Assembly: GCA_037893225.1 (NCBI GenBank)
Contig: JAZGUH010000075.1
Span: forward strand, 620,001-684,000
DNA: 64,000 nucleotides
Reading direction: 5' to 3'
Source of the DNA: Hippasteria phrygiana
Taxonomy: Eukaryota; Echinodermata; Asteroidea; Valvatida; Goniasteridae
Positions within the stretch are counted from its first letter, which is position 1; the number at the start of each line of letters is the position of its first letter. The translations under genes were made by a program, and so were the position numbers. Of the stretch, positions 32,421 through 44,605 are shown piece after piece. The notes beneath the pieces are model-generated. The model made no database searches. It saw nothing but the letters and a program-made list of their open reading frames with translations, and was not told the origin of the DNA.

Positions 32421-33284
32421 CGAGCAGAGACACGTACAACGCACGACGATGGCAGCAAATGAATGCAAACTCCATTATTGAATTCGATTGAGCGCGTTCA
32501 AGAACTGAACCTTTTATTCCATTGTTTCGTTACGCAACAAGGGGATCAGCAGGGTGAAGCTGCTTAGTAGCGCACTCACGTTGCTAGCTCACCACTGAAC
32601 AATGGACTTAATTCACTTAATTCAACTCATACCTCAAAGTATTAGTAAGAATTGACACTTTTTTCCCTTGAAATCTTGACAATGGGTGTTGTTGCGGCCA
32701 AACTCGGATTTCTTCCTTTGGCGAGTGAGGGCGCTATTGCAAATGTACACCAACTAGCGTTCCAGTACATGGCTCCATCTTGTTAGCGTTTGTAACGTGT
32801 TTGGTGATTTCTTCGCCCAAAGCTATAATGCCGCCGAGGTTTATTAAACGGTTGGTACATCAGTTGTCTCTTAACTAAATTATAGATCTGATTTAGTGAT
32901 TAGTGTGTTATTAATTACTGCCAGTAAGCCTGAAAAGTCATATTTGTCAGTGCATTTGTGGGTTGCGTTTTTACATGTAATTATTGTGGAATGTACTGTT
33001 GGGAAACGTGTATATGTATATCTACCGTTGATCGAGACTACAGGGTATAGTACTAATTCTTCCTTGTATTTTGGCACTAAATATTCTTTAATGTAGATCA
33101 CCTATGAGTGCAAGTACTGTGGTAACATGGGTTTATGTCAAAGTGGGTAAACTCATACCTGTCCAAGTACATGTGTAAACATGAGCAGTGTTTTATTCAG
33201 TTAATCATATGTGCATATTATTGAGCTAATTTTACTTGAATTAAGAACTCACAAAAACACTGGATATTTTCTTATGGCATATAT
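32421..33284. other. Unassigned
   Basis: No repeat or exon recognised. Confidence 0.5.
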
Positions 33285-33716
33285 GTGACCCGCTCTGGAA
33301 AAAGGTATATTATATCGCAAAATATGAAAAATTAGTGTTATGTATGATTGGAAAGCCCGCAATGTAAGCTTTCATTTGGTACATGATAGAGCTCCAAAGC
33401 CCTTTCCGTTCTGGAGATATCGTGTTTTTGCATATAAATTAGTTCTATGGAGTTCAAATTGCACAACAGAGAAAACAGACTTTGAAATAGCTAGTTCTAA
33501 TACAATGCAATGGAACAATGCACTCTAAAAAGGTAATTTTTTTCACTTTATTCACGGAAATCAACATTGTTGTGCACCAAACCTGAAACTTTAGATATTT
33601 AAGATGTCAAAAAATGAATTTTGATGACAAATTTCACCCTCTCAAAGTTTAAAGGGCAATTACACATAAATGCATAGGGCGACTTATATCCCCTTTTTCT
33701 GGAGCGGGTCACATAT
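33285..33716. mobile_element. MITE with TATGTGACCCGCTC termini
   Basis: TGTGACCCGCTCTGGAAAAA at the left and its near complement CTTTTTCTGGAGCGGGTCACA at the right enclose about 430 bp of AT-rich non-coding DNA. The target duplication is masked by the palindromic TATA context. Superfamily not assigned. Confidence 0.75.
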
Positions 33717-34440
33717 TGTATTTTCTATTTTATTGTAGTCGATCTGTGCCTGATCATCCCGTACGACTACATTACCACAACTGAAGTCTGTACTACACAG
33801 TAAAAGAAATAAAGTTCCTGGATCTGCAGCACTGAATTGCCGTGTTTAATCCTTTGACAGATTCAGGTGTGAAAGGAACGTAGGAACCCCATGATTACGG
33901 TATTTTAAGGGAGACGTCTGGGTGCCGCGGCGGCTCTGGCAGCCAAGCGAACCGCTACAATGTGTTTGTGCAGTCAAGCGTAACATATACACAATAATCC
34001 AACAATAGATTGAAACTGCGGCCAATGGCGTCATCCGGCCTGGTGGCACTGGGTTTTTTGCGCCATATGGCGTCATCCGTACGAAAGGGGTTAAGTCGGA
34101 GAAACGACTCAAAATGTGGACATTCTGGGCTCGGACACTTCGCGTCCTCCCTCGCCCATTCCAATCAAAGAATGTCCACTTTTTCGTCGTTTCTCCCTAC
34201 GTATTCCAAAGTCGTTAAAAAACAGTCCGTCCCTTTATAATAATTATGTCCACGATCTTTGTAGGCGATCATTGACTGCATTGTTTGCCACGCAGCACGT
34301 GGACTGTTCCCTTTGAAGTTTCCTTCCAGTTTCCGTTTGTAGTTTTTCTTTGACTTTTAATCTGCTTGTCGATCTCCTTCTGCATGAGTTTCACTTCTGG
34401 CCTGCACAACGCTAAGCACTCCGCGGTACCTATTTATGCA
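33717..34440. other. Unassigned
   Basis: No supported feature. Weak inverted words (AAAGTGGACATTC type) occur around 34115-34180. Confidence 0.4.
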
Positions 34441-34772
34441 CAGTGGTGTGCAAAATTATTCGAACACTTGACATATCTGAAGAAATTGATAGTTAATGCC
34501 ATACAATGCCTGGTTTACATTTTTCACCTGTATTAAATAGAAAAGGTAATTGTTGTGAGCATACATGTAGCTCACATTAGTATCTGCCAGTCCTACCATC
34601 TTTTTCATCAAACTTTACTCTAATATTTGGTGTGTCCACCCTTGGCAGCAATAACTGCGGCACATCTTTCGAGCATAGTGTCTATATATTTCCTGAGAGT
34701 TTCTACACTTATGCTGTTCCAAGTCTTCTAAAGTTCATTCCAGAGGGTTTCGTTTGAATGTACATTATATAT
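34441..34772 (+). mobile_element. Tc1/mariner-like element, left part, host of P2
   Basis: Starts CAGTGGTGTGCAAAATTATT, a widespread Tc1-type terminus, and stops at ATAT (34769-34772) where P2 begins. The matching other end (CAGTGGTGTGCAAAATTATT, 57615 onward) lies beyond P2 in unexpected orientation beside the inverted right end of P2. Confidence 0.7.
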
Positions 34773-36271
34773 CCCTTTCAATACCAAGGAATATTTTGTG
34801 ATTGTGCTCTGGTTACCACACTCATGTACATGACATGTCCACTTCTTCACCAGACACTTTTGGCCAAGTTTTAGTGTATAGCGCCCTCACAAGGCAATGT
34901 AACGAAAGGCTATTCTTCTTTGAAGTGTTGTGGAATCCTGAGGTTCATTGAGAAACAGTACCCCAACCTAACTAATGGAATGAGAACTAAAATATTGGTC
35001 TTTGAAAAGAGATGTATTTTGAGGGGTGGTTCATAAACCCCCAACTCTCAAGGAATGTGCGACAATTGTATTCAAATGGAAGGAATCAGGATTGTTGTGA
35101 TAATTCCACAAACTTGAAAAAATTAGTACTGTTTGGATGCAGTTAAGAGGGCATTTCTCAAACCCTGGCTTGGGCTCGGGCTTCGCGTAATTTTGTCCCC
35201 AGATTTGGCAAGATCTTGGATAGTTTTGGATACATGCACAAATGTATATCAAAGTCTGATGTTTTAATCCGGAGCCAGTCTGTTAGTATATTTATGTATC
35301 AAGACTTCAGATTCGTAATGGGACTGCGGAATAGCTGAAGATGAAACCAAGGTTTGAGAAACCCCTAAAAGTTAAAATGAAGGCCACTATATGCATTTAT
35401 ACTAGCCCACATGCCACCACAAAGCAACTACGCGTCGCTAGCGCTGATTGACCAGCAATGAAAATCGACACAATGATGTGTCAAATCAAGCTAACTCCCT
35501 ATAGCTGCCCATCGCCGTTACAAACCATGATAAAAATCGTAAAAAAATAACATTTTGCAATTATCAATGTATTACAGATCTGACAAATTGGAAGGGTCGA
35601 TCAGAAGAGTTCAGGAGACTACAAAAATACAGGTCTACCTAGACAAGTACATGTAAACAAAATAACTTGCATTGTATTTTTTCCCCATTTTCACTCAAAT
35701 TGGTAATTAAGGAAACGGTTGTTTAGGAAGATTATTTATTCATGATTATGTTGGTACCTTCCCTATTTATTATAATTATTATTTGCAATTTTGCGTCAAT
35801 CGTAAGATGTGTCATTTCTGATCGGTCAATGTTTTGCGTGTGTAGTCAATACGCTATAAATGAAATGTGTGCATGGGCAGACAAAATTGTGGAATTCTCA
35901 ACTACATGTATGCTCAATTGTTAACCTCTCTGACCAATTATTTTGACTTCCTAGCTTTGTGATTTTTAGCTGAATGGTCAATGCCGAATCAATTTTCTGT
36001 GAACACCAGCGGGCGCTTTGTACCAATACAGGGTATACATGCTGTGTATGCTCTCTCTCCCCCCCCCCCCCCCCCCCCCCCGATTCAATGTTGGGTTGGC
36101 AGTGTGCACCGTCACTCCAACATTGAAATGGGGGGGGGGGGGGGGACCGCAATAAAACCTACTCAGGCGAATGCTTATCACAGACTGTGAAACTTCTCAA
36201 AGCATGGTATTACACACATTGGTTTGTCACACTGTTTACAAATCATGCGAGTTTGTTTCCGCTTGGCTCTA
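34773..36271 (-). mobile_element. piggyBac-like copy 2 (P2), left segment
   Basis: Starts CCCTTTCAATACC, flanked by ATAT, and matches P1 from 9241 up to 10756. It includes the poly-C/poly-G block and the C-terminal Cys-rich codons (about 36178-36271). It is interrupted at 36270-36271 by element G. Confidence 0.92.
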
Positions 36272-36279
36272 CACTCTAA

Positions 36280-36690
36280 AAACACCCGGGTCAGATTTGA
36301 CCCGGAAAGGGTCAGATCTGACCCGGATTCCGGGTCCCAGGGGCCTGACCCATTCCGGGTTGGCATGACCCGGAGTTCCGGGTCAGAAATTCCTGACCCG
36401 GAAAAGGGTCGCTTTTGAACGACCCGGAAAAATGGTTTCCGGGTCAAATAATACTGACCCGGGACCCGGGTTACGCACACATTGACCCGGAAGGTAGGTT
36501 GAATTCATGAGATCCGGGTCAAAATTTTGTCACCTTGAATTATCCGGGTCAAAAATCAGCCATTCCGGGTCAGATTTAACCCATTCCGGGTTGAAACTGA
36601 CCCGGAATCTGGGTCACAGGGGGCCTGACCCGGCTCGGGGTTGGATTGACCCGGAGTGCCGGGTTGGATTGACCCGGAGAGCCGGATTGT
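36280..36690. repeat. Left subterminal CCGGGTCA array of element G
   Basis: About twenty copies of CCGGGTCA or its complement TGACCCGG at spacings of roughly 12-30 bp. In CACTA elements such arrays bind transposase. That role here is inferred. Confidence 0.85.
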
Positions 36691-36719
36691 ATTTAGATCA
36701 TTATGACTAACTCTTAGGC

Positions 36720-38770
36720 TTGTCACACTGGTATGGACCCGACTTAAATCATTGTAACATTACCGACTCGCAAGTTGGAGAGCCTTGTTAACTAGGTAAG
36801 AAGAGAAACTAGAAAATAAAAAAGAAAGAAACATTTGATATTTGCCAGTTAAACATCTCATTTTAATCGTCTAGGTCAAACGTCTTTGGATTTGAGGCTT
36901 TACATTGTACACGTAGTAAAGTTTTATAGTAAGAAATTATCTGGTAAAGTTTGCGGTAAAACCTTGTGAAACTAGTGCTCAACATGCAGTAGTAATCAAC
37001 TGATTGAGAACTAGTTTCACGTGGTGCTATTGCCAGCCTTTGCAGATTTAAAGGTATATTCCTTGTTCTCTTACCTAAATTTCACAAAATTTTGCTGAAC
37101 TGCTATTTTGGAGCATTGCAAAAGTTATTAGATTTCAGATGAGCCATCAGAGAAAAAAATCTGTCAATGAATGTATTGTGGGACACCATAAATTTCCCAC
37201 TGCAGATGGATGGACCATTTACGCTCATGCAGCTTATGTAGACTCATAGTTTGAGATGCTCAAAATACCAAAAAGTTTATGTATTTGTTAAAGAACACAT
37301 TTTTAGAAAATTCGTTCAAAGATTTATTTTTGGAAGAGCAGAAATAGTATATCTTTAAACAGTATGGCACAATATAAAAAAGACATAAAATATTAACCCT
37401 AAAACAAGATAAAAAATTACAGCATTCACTAAATGCACGAATTAAAATATGAGAATAAAAGCTGCACTATAAAATGTATTTGGGCTTACCCACATTCATG
37501 GGGTATATTGTACATGTGAGTGAAAAAAACTATAATTTGGCAAACCGAGAAACGGCAATTTAAAATGTGACTGAAATCAAGAGTGAAATATATCTTTTGA
37601 TTCGATCTGGATATTTCTGGGGTAATGCGGGTCTGAACCAATTGGCAAGAGTTCAAAAATAATGAAAATATTAATATTGAAGAAAACAAATTAGGTAAAC
37701 ACTGTTTAATAGGCAAGTTGTCAAATAAACTTACTCATATTGCCCCAATATCAATGGAGTGTACATGTTATTTGTACATGAACATGTACTCCTAATTACT
37801 TCTCTATCATGAGCTCTAATCAAGCGGCATATCCAGCATGTTAATGAAATTTAACCTAAACTTTTGACACTGGGTATAGATCATCACCGACATGCTTGTG
37901 GTATTTTATAGGCTACAAATCATTTGCCGCAAAATGTCTCTCAAGTTTTACCTTACATGTTTGGGTTGATGTGCCACTCACATCATTGGTGTAATGAAGA
38001 CATTTTTGTACAACATCCAAAACAAATTATGGCTCTCATAGGCAATTGTCTCCACATTTTTGAATCTCAGATGTGGTCAAGATTTGCCAAAATTTAATGA
38101 CAATGTTTATATATTTTATCGTCCTTTTAATTAAACATGAAATTGAATGCACATCCATAGACAGAGTTCACTGATGACATTGCAATGTTTGTAAGTGATT
38201 GATGAAAATCGGTGATTATCAACCAGAGAGTGCCATTCTGCGGGAAGTGTTGGGTGAATCCTCTCAGCCCCTCCCCTACCTCTAGGTACTTCCAGATTGA
38301 TATAATCACTGGTTTTCAGGTTTTTGGGAGCTAAAAAATGCTCTAAGTGACCGAACACACGCAGAGATCGATTTGTCTCCCTTTCCCCTCTCCAAGGCCA
38401 TACACAGCTTTCTGAATGGCTGCCAAGGGGAGGAGATATCCAGTACATAAAAAAGCATTTCAACATACATCTAGTGCCTTGATCATCATCCATATGTGGG
38501 AGATTGCATGTTGCTCTACGATGATAAGCGTCTGTTCTGGCTCGAGTCGCTTCCCAAGGACAAGTATAAAGGGCTGTTTCAATGTCGGAGTATCCAGGTA
38601 CTCGGGGATGTTTCTACCAATCTATAGTCAGAGTACAAACAAAGAAAGATAACAATTGTTATGTAGACATAGAAAAAGCACACAATTGAACACAATCTTC
38701 ATCTTTCCTGAGCCATAAACTTTTCTATTTCATATTTATATTAATTTCATCTTGCAAAAGTCATCTTTAG
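36720..38770. other. Interior of element G, no gene recognised
   Basis: AT-rich. A 120-codon minus-strand frame (38131-38493) has no recognisable motif and is not called. Confidence 0.4.
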
Positions 38771-38777
38771 ATCTTTA

Positions 38778-39231
38778 AAGAGCAACTCCAACGGTTCTTA
38801 AAATATAATTAATGTTATTGTGTTCAATATATAATAAATTACTTATTCAATACAAAATCATGTTTGTTTTGCGTCTCAATTTTGTGTTATTTTGAGAGAA
38901 ATTGTTACCATTTTCTGGTGGCGCAGTTGAGAAATGAAAAAAAACATGTGGTATCGTAGAAAGCCGCACGCGATGTTATTGTTATTTTGCATGTGTACGT
39001 GTCGCATTGTTGCATGCTCACTGGTAATACGTCAGAAATGCATATTAATTAGATGTAAATGAGCTTTGACGTCACGCTCCTTTTCACGAAACTGGGATAG
39101 ACTCGCGTAAAGAAAGGCAACAAAAAATGTTTGTTTTTTTTACAAAAACCGGCATCAAAAATAAGAATATTCACAAGTATCTGTTTCATATCGAAACCTA
39201 AGAGAAGTTGGAAATCGTTGGAGTTGCTCTT
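38778..39231. mobile_element. MITE with TTAA duplication
   Basis: Inverted ends AGAGCAACTCCAACG (from 38778) and CGTTGGAGTTGCTCT (to 39230) are each flanked by TTAA. TTAA-flanked MITEs belong to the piggyBac or Kolobok group. Its ends are unlike the P1/P2 ends. Non-coding. Confidence 0.75.
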
Positions 39232-39484
39232 TAAACATGTTAAATCTACATGTATATGGTAGGCCAACTAACACTAGGCGGTTGAAAATGTGAAACATTA
39301 GATAGGATGGCATTAATTTTATATTGAAGGTGTCTTTAGTATGCCAGGGACCATAGAAGAACTGCATGGCAAGTACATGTACTTGTAGCACGGTGAAACA
39401 GTCCATCACAACTAAGGTCTTTCCCCCTTTTCTATTATTCAATGACAACGGCGGCGGAACCGGGGTCCGAGGGGAAAATTTGCA

Positions 39485-39503
39485 CCCCCCCCCCCCCCCC
39501 CCC
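39485..39503. repeat. Poly-C tract in element G
   Basis: 19 consecutive C. Confidence 0.9.
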
Positions 39504-41590
39504 TTATGGGCAGTTCCGTATAAATAAAAACAGAAAATGGTAGCAGCCAGCCGGCACCGGCGCTAATTTTGACACCCATCCAGTTTGAAAAGTGTTTTGG
39601 CGCCGTTGTTCAATGAGCACAGGCATGCAACTTGGAATTAAAAAAAACCCAGGAAATTCCAATCTTTACAATGGCATAAGTGTGACGTGAAAAACAAGGA
39701 AATCAGCTGATCCGAGGAAAAGTTGCATGCCTGATGAGCACTGTACATTCGGTTTGTCTAAACGTTTGTGAATAACACATGCGGTTGGTATTTTAGATCA
39801 TACCTACTTTATTTTTAGTGCAGATGCTTAACCATCTGGTGTTCTATACTTAATACATAAATATTTCTATGTGCAGCTATCAATGAAAAGTTAAAGATTC
39901 TTACTAGTTGACGGTCTATAAATGACTTGATGGCGTCATCCCCATTACTCCTGGTGTTCTTCCCTTTCACACCAGTTGGCAATATGCAGGGCAAAACAAA
40001 CACTGCCAGGTTTTTGCGATCACCCTCTGCAAAAGAATAAGGAAACTAATGTTAGTGCTATACTTTTCATGTGTTTGTACATTCCATATGCAACAAATGC
40101 AACTCAACCTTCATTACATGGCATGCATGAGTATTGAATTTTTCAGTGCCATATGAGCCAATTGTGGATAAAACAATACTTCCAATGAACTTGATTTTAC
40201 ATGAAGCACAAAGATTCTGTATTACACTCCAAAATTACCAATGACATCAGCTTTGAGCATTGTTTAAAACATATTGAGAGCGATTAGATGCACGATACAT
40301 TTTTGTACCATAATTATCACAAAGAGACTTTATGTTAGCCTAGAAAAAAAACGTTTGAGTGAAAAATGCATGTACAAATGCAAATTTGTTATATAAAAAT
40401 AACTCCGGCTTGGCGAGGATGTTGTGCAATACTGGTTTTATATTGCAGGATTTGCTGGCCAATTCTGCTGGTTGATTAAATTACATGTACACACCGATCA
40501 AAAAAGACGACATTACCTCCTGTTACAACCTGTTGGAATGTTCAAATACTGTTGCTAGTTATTTTTTACTGGCATAAAAGATTCAAATCCACAAAGTCAA
40601 ATAAATAGGAAAGGTACATCATTACATGTACCTCATCTTCTTTGAAAGTCTTCAGGCTGGAAACATCACAAGGGGAACCTACGTGTGGTATCAGCTCTAA
40701 GCGACTCTAGTCTGCACACAGATCAAGAAGCATGAATGAATCCTTGTCCTCCATATTTTCTGTAGAAATAAGACAAATTTCAACAAATTCAGAAGGTTTT
40801 ACAACTCATTAGAAATTTTAGACAAGAGAAACATTAAACTTTTAACACAAACCTGTGGAAATTTGAGATGCATGTTTTTCAAAGGCCGGGGATATTCACA
40901 TGACCTCTGAAAGTAAACACTGAATGACGCAGTATTAATTACTATTAGAACAGAAATGATTATTGGCCCGACGGCGGGGTCAATCAGGTTGGAAATGGTT
41001 CCTATTAGCCCCACCGTAGAGAGAAAAAGGAAAATTTCCAACTTCAATATTGGCTCCGCCAAGGGGTGAATATATCCAGTGTCTTTTTTAAAAGGAAACT
41101 TTTTAGAATGCTACTACATTATGTATTAAAAAGGTCAAAAGGCATGCCATTAATTGTTGGAAGGAAAAAGGAGCAATGCTTGTGCCCTTCCTTCCCACAA
41201 TGACTGTCTAGCACTTGTAATATGGCTTATTGAGTCCACTTTCCACTGGCAAAACACCCCAAACATGCAACAAAGAAAAAATATTAAACGAAAACAATGA
41301 CCAACAACTAAGAATGTTAGTCTCAGATTACAAACCTCACTGAAGCAATGTAGGGCCTAGTATTCTACTGCCACACTGGCATATGTCGGGGGGGGGGGGG
41401 GGGGGGGGGCCAAGACAAAATTAAATAGTTTAACTTTGGAATGTTGACATGTTGACATGCACTATGCATGATCATGATGCATTTGCATGAACACATGACA
41501 GACTGAGAAATCATATTCTTTTTTCAAATGGCAAGCCAATGACATTGACAATGTTGAACTTGAAATGTTCAAGGTTTTTTATAATTATAG
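39504..41590. other. Interior of element G, no gene recognised
   Basis: Contains a 22-nt G run at 41388-41409. An 87-codon minus frame (40799-41062) encodes two hydrophobic stretches, but splice context and homology are lacking. Confidence 0.4.
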
Positions 41591-41596
41591 CACAGA

Positions 41597-41855
41597 ATTT
41601 CAACCTTCATCTTAATCCCTCCCCTCCTTTATCCTTACCCTAATCACACCTCTTTGTTCCTGTCTTCCTGGCTGTCCTTTCCTCTCCCTTTGATGTTTAC
41701 CCACTGCCTATCTGCCATGCTCTTTTGCATCCCTCTTTTGTGTTTCTCCACCCACCCCCTCATGCATGTGTGTTCCCTACAATGTTTGTTTCTTGTACTC
41801 TGAACTTGCTAAGTTCGAAACGTCAGGCCAGCTAATTGTTTGATTTAGAATTTAT
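41597..41855 (+). mobile_element. Penelope-like 3' tail fragment
   Basis: Near-identical to the complement of 1920-2180, including CCCTTTGATGTTTACCCACT and TTCGAAACGTCAGGCC. It lacks about 20 nt just before the terminal hairpin. No coding part is present. It is embedded in element G. Confidence 0.88.
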
Positions 41856-41859
41856 AAAC

Positions 41860-43340
41860 GTTAAAATGTTGGCGTTGTGATACTAACGTTACAATCCTAA
41901 ATGACTTCACTTCAACTATACTGTCCACAGAATGTTAAAAAACAGGGAAGAAAACCGATAAAAATACAGCCAAACGTGAGCGAAAACTGCATCACACACG
42001 TTTTGGGGACTGTAAATGGTACCTAGACCACCCGTAACTGATAAACATTACACACAAAATTCGGGGCCAGGCTATTTGCAGATTTCGTTGCTTCCCATAA
42101 ACTCCTTTTCTCTTTACGCAGTCAAAGCAGGGAACCAGTGCATGCTACACATTTATTTGCGGTGTCATGATAATCGGGCTGTCGGTGTCACACACAAAAC
42201 AAATGACAAATCGTGCACCATTATGTATTACGTTTAGCCCTCATGCACCCTTCGTAAGTTATACTTATAAAATGTATTCGAGTGGAGAATGTTTATACCT
42301 TCATACATCACAGTTAAGACTTAGGCATGACTGTACTGTAGTCAGTGTAGAGATCACAGCGAGTTCATTACGCCGCGGCATGGTCATGAAAATGGTTGAT
42401 TTAAAACAGCTTCATCGTATGTAAAGCATCAAAAGTGATATGTTTGACAAAACTAACATAAACTCTTATCTGACGCTATCTTACCTTCAACTTTTTCCAA
42501 GTAGCGTTCAAAGAATTCGGACATCATCGGGTGATCCTTTGACGGTTCTTGCCAGCATCGAAGTTTCAAAGTCAAATGTTGGTACAAAAGTCGCGCGCAC
42601 GATACGAAACGTAAAACGTGGCACTGCACAGTGAGGTCACATGATCAACCTCGTCCAATCATTCAAGTTACATGCTGCAAGCTCCACTGGTACCCTTCCA
42701 TGTTATTTCATGACTACTAACCCGCTGCATGGGGACCAGTTATGTATCCCCATCCCCAGTACCGCTTCCAAGATGCATACTGCTCGACGTCATGGGATAC
42801 GAGGTTGTATCGCAAGTGGATTGAGTGCGGAATGGTACATGGTACCTGCGTTATTAAATAACTTAGTATAAAAAAATAATTTTATACAAGTTTTTTTTTA
42901 AGACTGCCGGCACTATGCATGATACCATCAAGCTATATTAATTTAAGAGTAGGGAAAGATTTTACTTTAATACCCCCCACCAAAATCGGTTAGAAACAGC
43001 AAATCTTGGAAAATAACCATCCATTTGTGTTCATAATTGTATAAACACTTGGCACAACCCTTAATTTTGAGAATTTTGTTGGGACATTTTAGTGCACTAT
43101 AGGGGAAGAAAGTTTGTGTTTTCTGTGTTAGAAGTTCTTGGCAGTTGGCACCATGTATAGTCACTCCAAAGTGTGCACATACATGTTGATTTCTTCCTCA
43201 TTTTTTACAGATTTTGCTGTAATAAATCTTAAAATAACAGGTTGTGCCACATGTTTAGACAAGATTTTGCTGTTCTTGACCGATTTTGGTGGGGGTATTA
43301 AAGTACAGTTTACAAAATTTGACCAAGCAAACATCATCTT
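41860..43340. other. Interior of element G, no gene recognised
   Basis: A degenerate inverted pair containing ACCGATTTTGGTGGGGGT (near 43278) and its complement (near 42970) is present. Nothing coding. Confidence 0.4.
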
Positions 43341-43344
43341 GGTG

Positions 43345-43690
43345 TGATCCGGCATAACCCGGAACTTGACGGGTTAATGATGCCTATAACCTGGCATATC
43401 CGGGTCAATTTATCCGGAAATGGGTTAACGATGACCTGGCATGAAATGACCCAAGCAGCTCCTCCTGTTCAAAATTAACCCGAAAACAGGTTAACTATGA
43501 TTGACCCGGTATCTTAATCCGGGTCAAATTTAACCCGGAAACGGGTTAACTATGGTTGACCCGGCATCTCCTGGTCGAATTTAACCCGGAAAAGGGTTAA
43601 CGAAGTCTGACCCGGCACCGGGTCAAACACGATGACCCTTTTCCGGGTTGTGTTGACCCGGAATGGGTCAAACAAATCTGACCCGGGACT
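43345..43690. repeat. Right subterminal CCGGGTCA array of element G
   Basis: About fifteen CCGGGT/ACCCGG words in both orientations, mirror of the left array, often with an added GGGTTAAC variant that the left array lacks. Confidence 0.8.
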
Positions 43691-43701
43691 TTTTAGAGTG
43701 A

Positions 43702-44369
43702 TAGTACTGCAAACAACACAGTTGCGCTTTTTGCCGGCAACATTTCTCCCAGGATAGTGATGATTTGGAAAGCGGCTAGAACCACATGACACTTGACTGG
43801 CATGCTGAGCTGGGTTGTGCTTCCAGGTGGAATGAAGTCCTTTTATCACCTTGACCCTGAAATCCAAAGTGGTCAAGTGCTGGTTTGTAGGGATGCTGTT
43901 GTATACAATGGTAGCATTTAACAAACAGATGACAAGAATGGTCACGAAAACTCTTTTCCACCATTTCATCGATTTGTGAGGGTACTAGTTGTACGAAGTC
44001 CACTCAAACTGTTTTTGCTCCGAATGTCTTTCGTGTCGATATCGCAGTTTCCAAAATTGGTAAGAAGAGTTACACGCTTGGCATCCTGCCAAACGACGCA
44101 CAGTTGCCCGGCTTTGGTGTAAAACTGGGGGTCAGCACCTCTTCTCATGGGGAACTTTTTTAGGTTTGCACAATCTGGAATCCCTTGTGAGGTGTAGCTT
44201 ACAGTTCCACGAGCTCCGAACTTTAACTGTGACAACTTGCAGACGAGAGCCGGGCTTGTGTACCAATTGTCCATGAAAATGAAATGTCCCTTATGTTCGA
44301 GTCCTTTAATAAGGTCGAGGACTATGCCCAGCAGACGGAAGATTAGGTGGGTGGTGTGTTGAAGCATAA
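43702..44369 (-). pseudogene. P2 transposase, central segment
   Basis: Contains FIFMDNWYTSPALVCKL (second catalytic Asp), GADPQFYTKAGQLCVVW and the region before the Cys-rich end. Relative to P1 about 100 bp are missing near 43985, which removes the NDYNKYMGGSDLAAQM block with the third catalytic Asp. P2 keeps the 31 bp deleted from P1. Bounded by G (left) and D (right). Confidence 0.88.
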
Positions 44370-44605
44370 GGCCGTTTTTTTTATAACTTGGATTACGGAT
44401 TTTTTATGTCTCCGGATCGGGCGGCGAGCGAAAAAAAACAAAAAAAACATGGCGGCGCCCTGTGATCCAAAATGGCGGCGCCCGTGGAACGCGAAATTGA
44501 CGAAAAAATCATATCTCCAGCGTGCGCGCGGCGCGGATTCAGCCCAATCCCAAGCTTGCCAATCGACGGGCCTCGTGGTCGGCAGTGAGGCTAGACTTGG
44601 TTCCA

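Larger units (their letters stand above)
36272..43700. mobile_element. Element G, 7.4 kb, CACTC termini with CCGGGTCA subterminal arrays
   Basis: Left end CACTCTAAAAACACCCGGGT. Right end, inward, CACTCTAAAAAGTCCCGGGT. TA lies at 36270-36271 and 43702-43703, with one extra A on the right. P1 gives the uninterrupted site (GGCTCTGGTACTGC, 10752). 36280-36690 and about 43345-43690 are packed with GACCCGG/CCGGGTC words in both orientations. Dense subterminal repeats next to short CACT-type ends recall CACTA/EnSpm elements. The interior shows no recognisable transposase and contains smaller insertions (38774-39235, 41597-41855). Confidence 0.85.

Noticed and set aside
38131..38493. 120-residue ORF in element G
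   Set aside because: No motif and no second copy to test conservation.
40799..41062. Two-membrane-span small protein in element G
   Set aside because: No homology recognised, no splice or start context, and AT-rich transposon interior.
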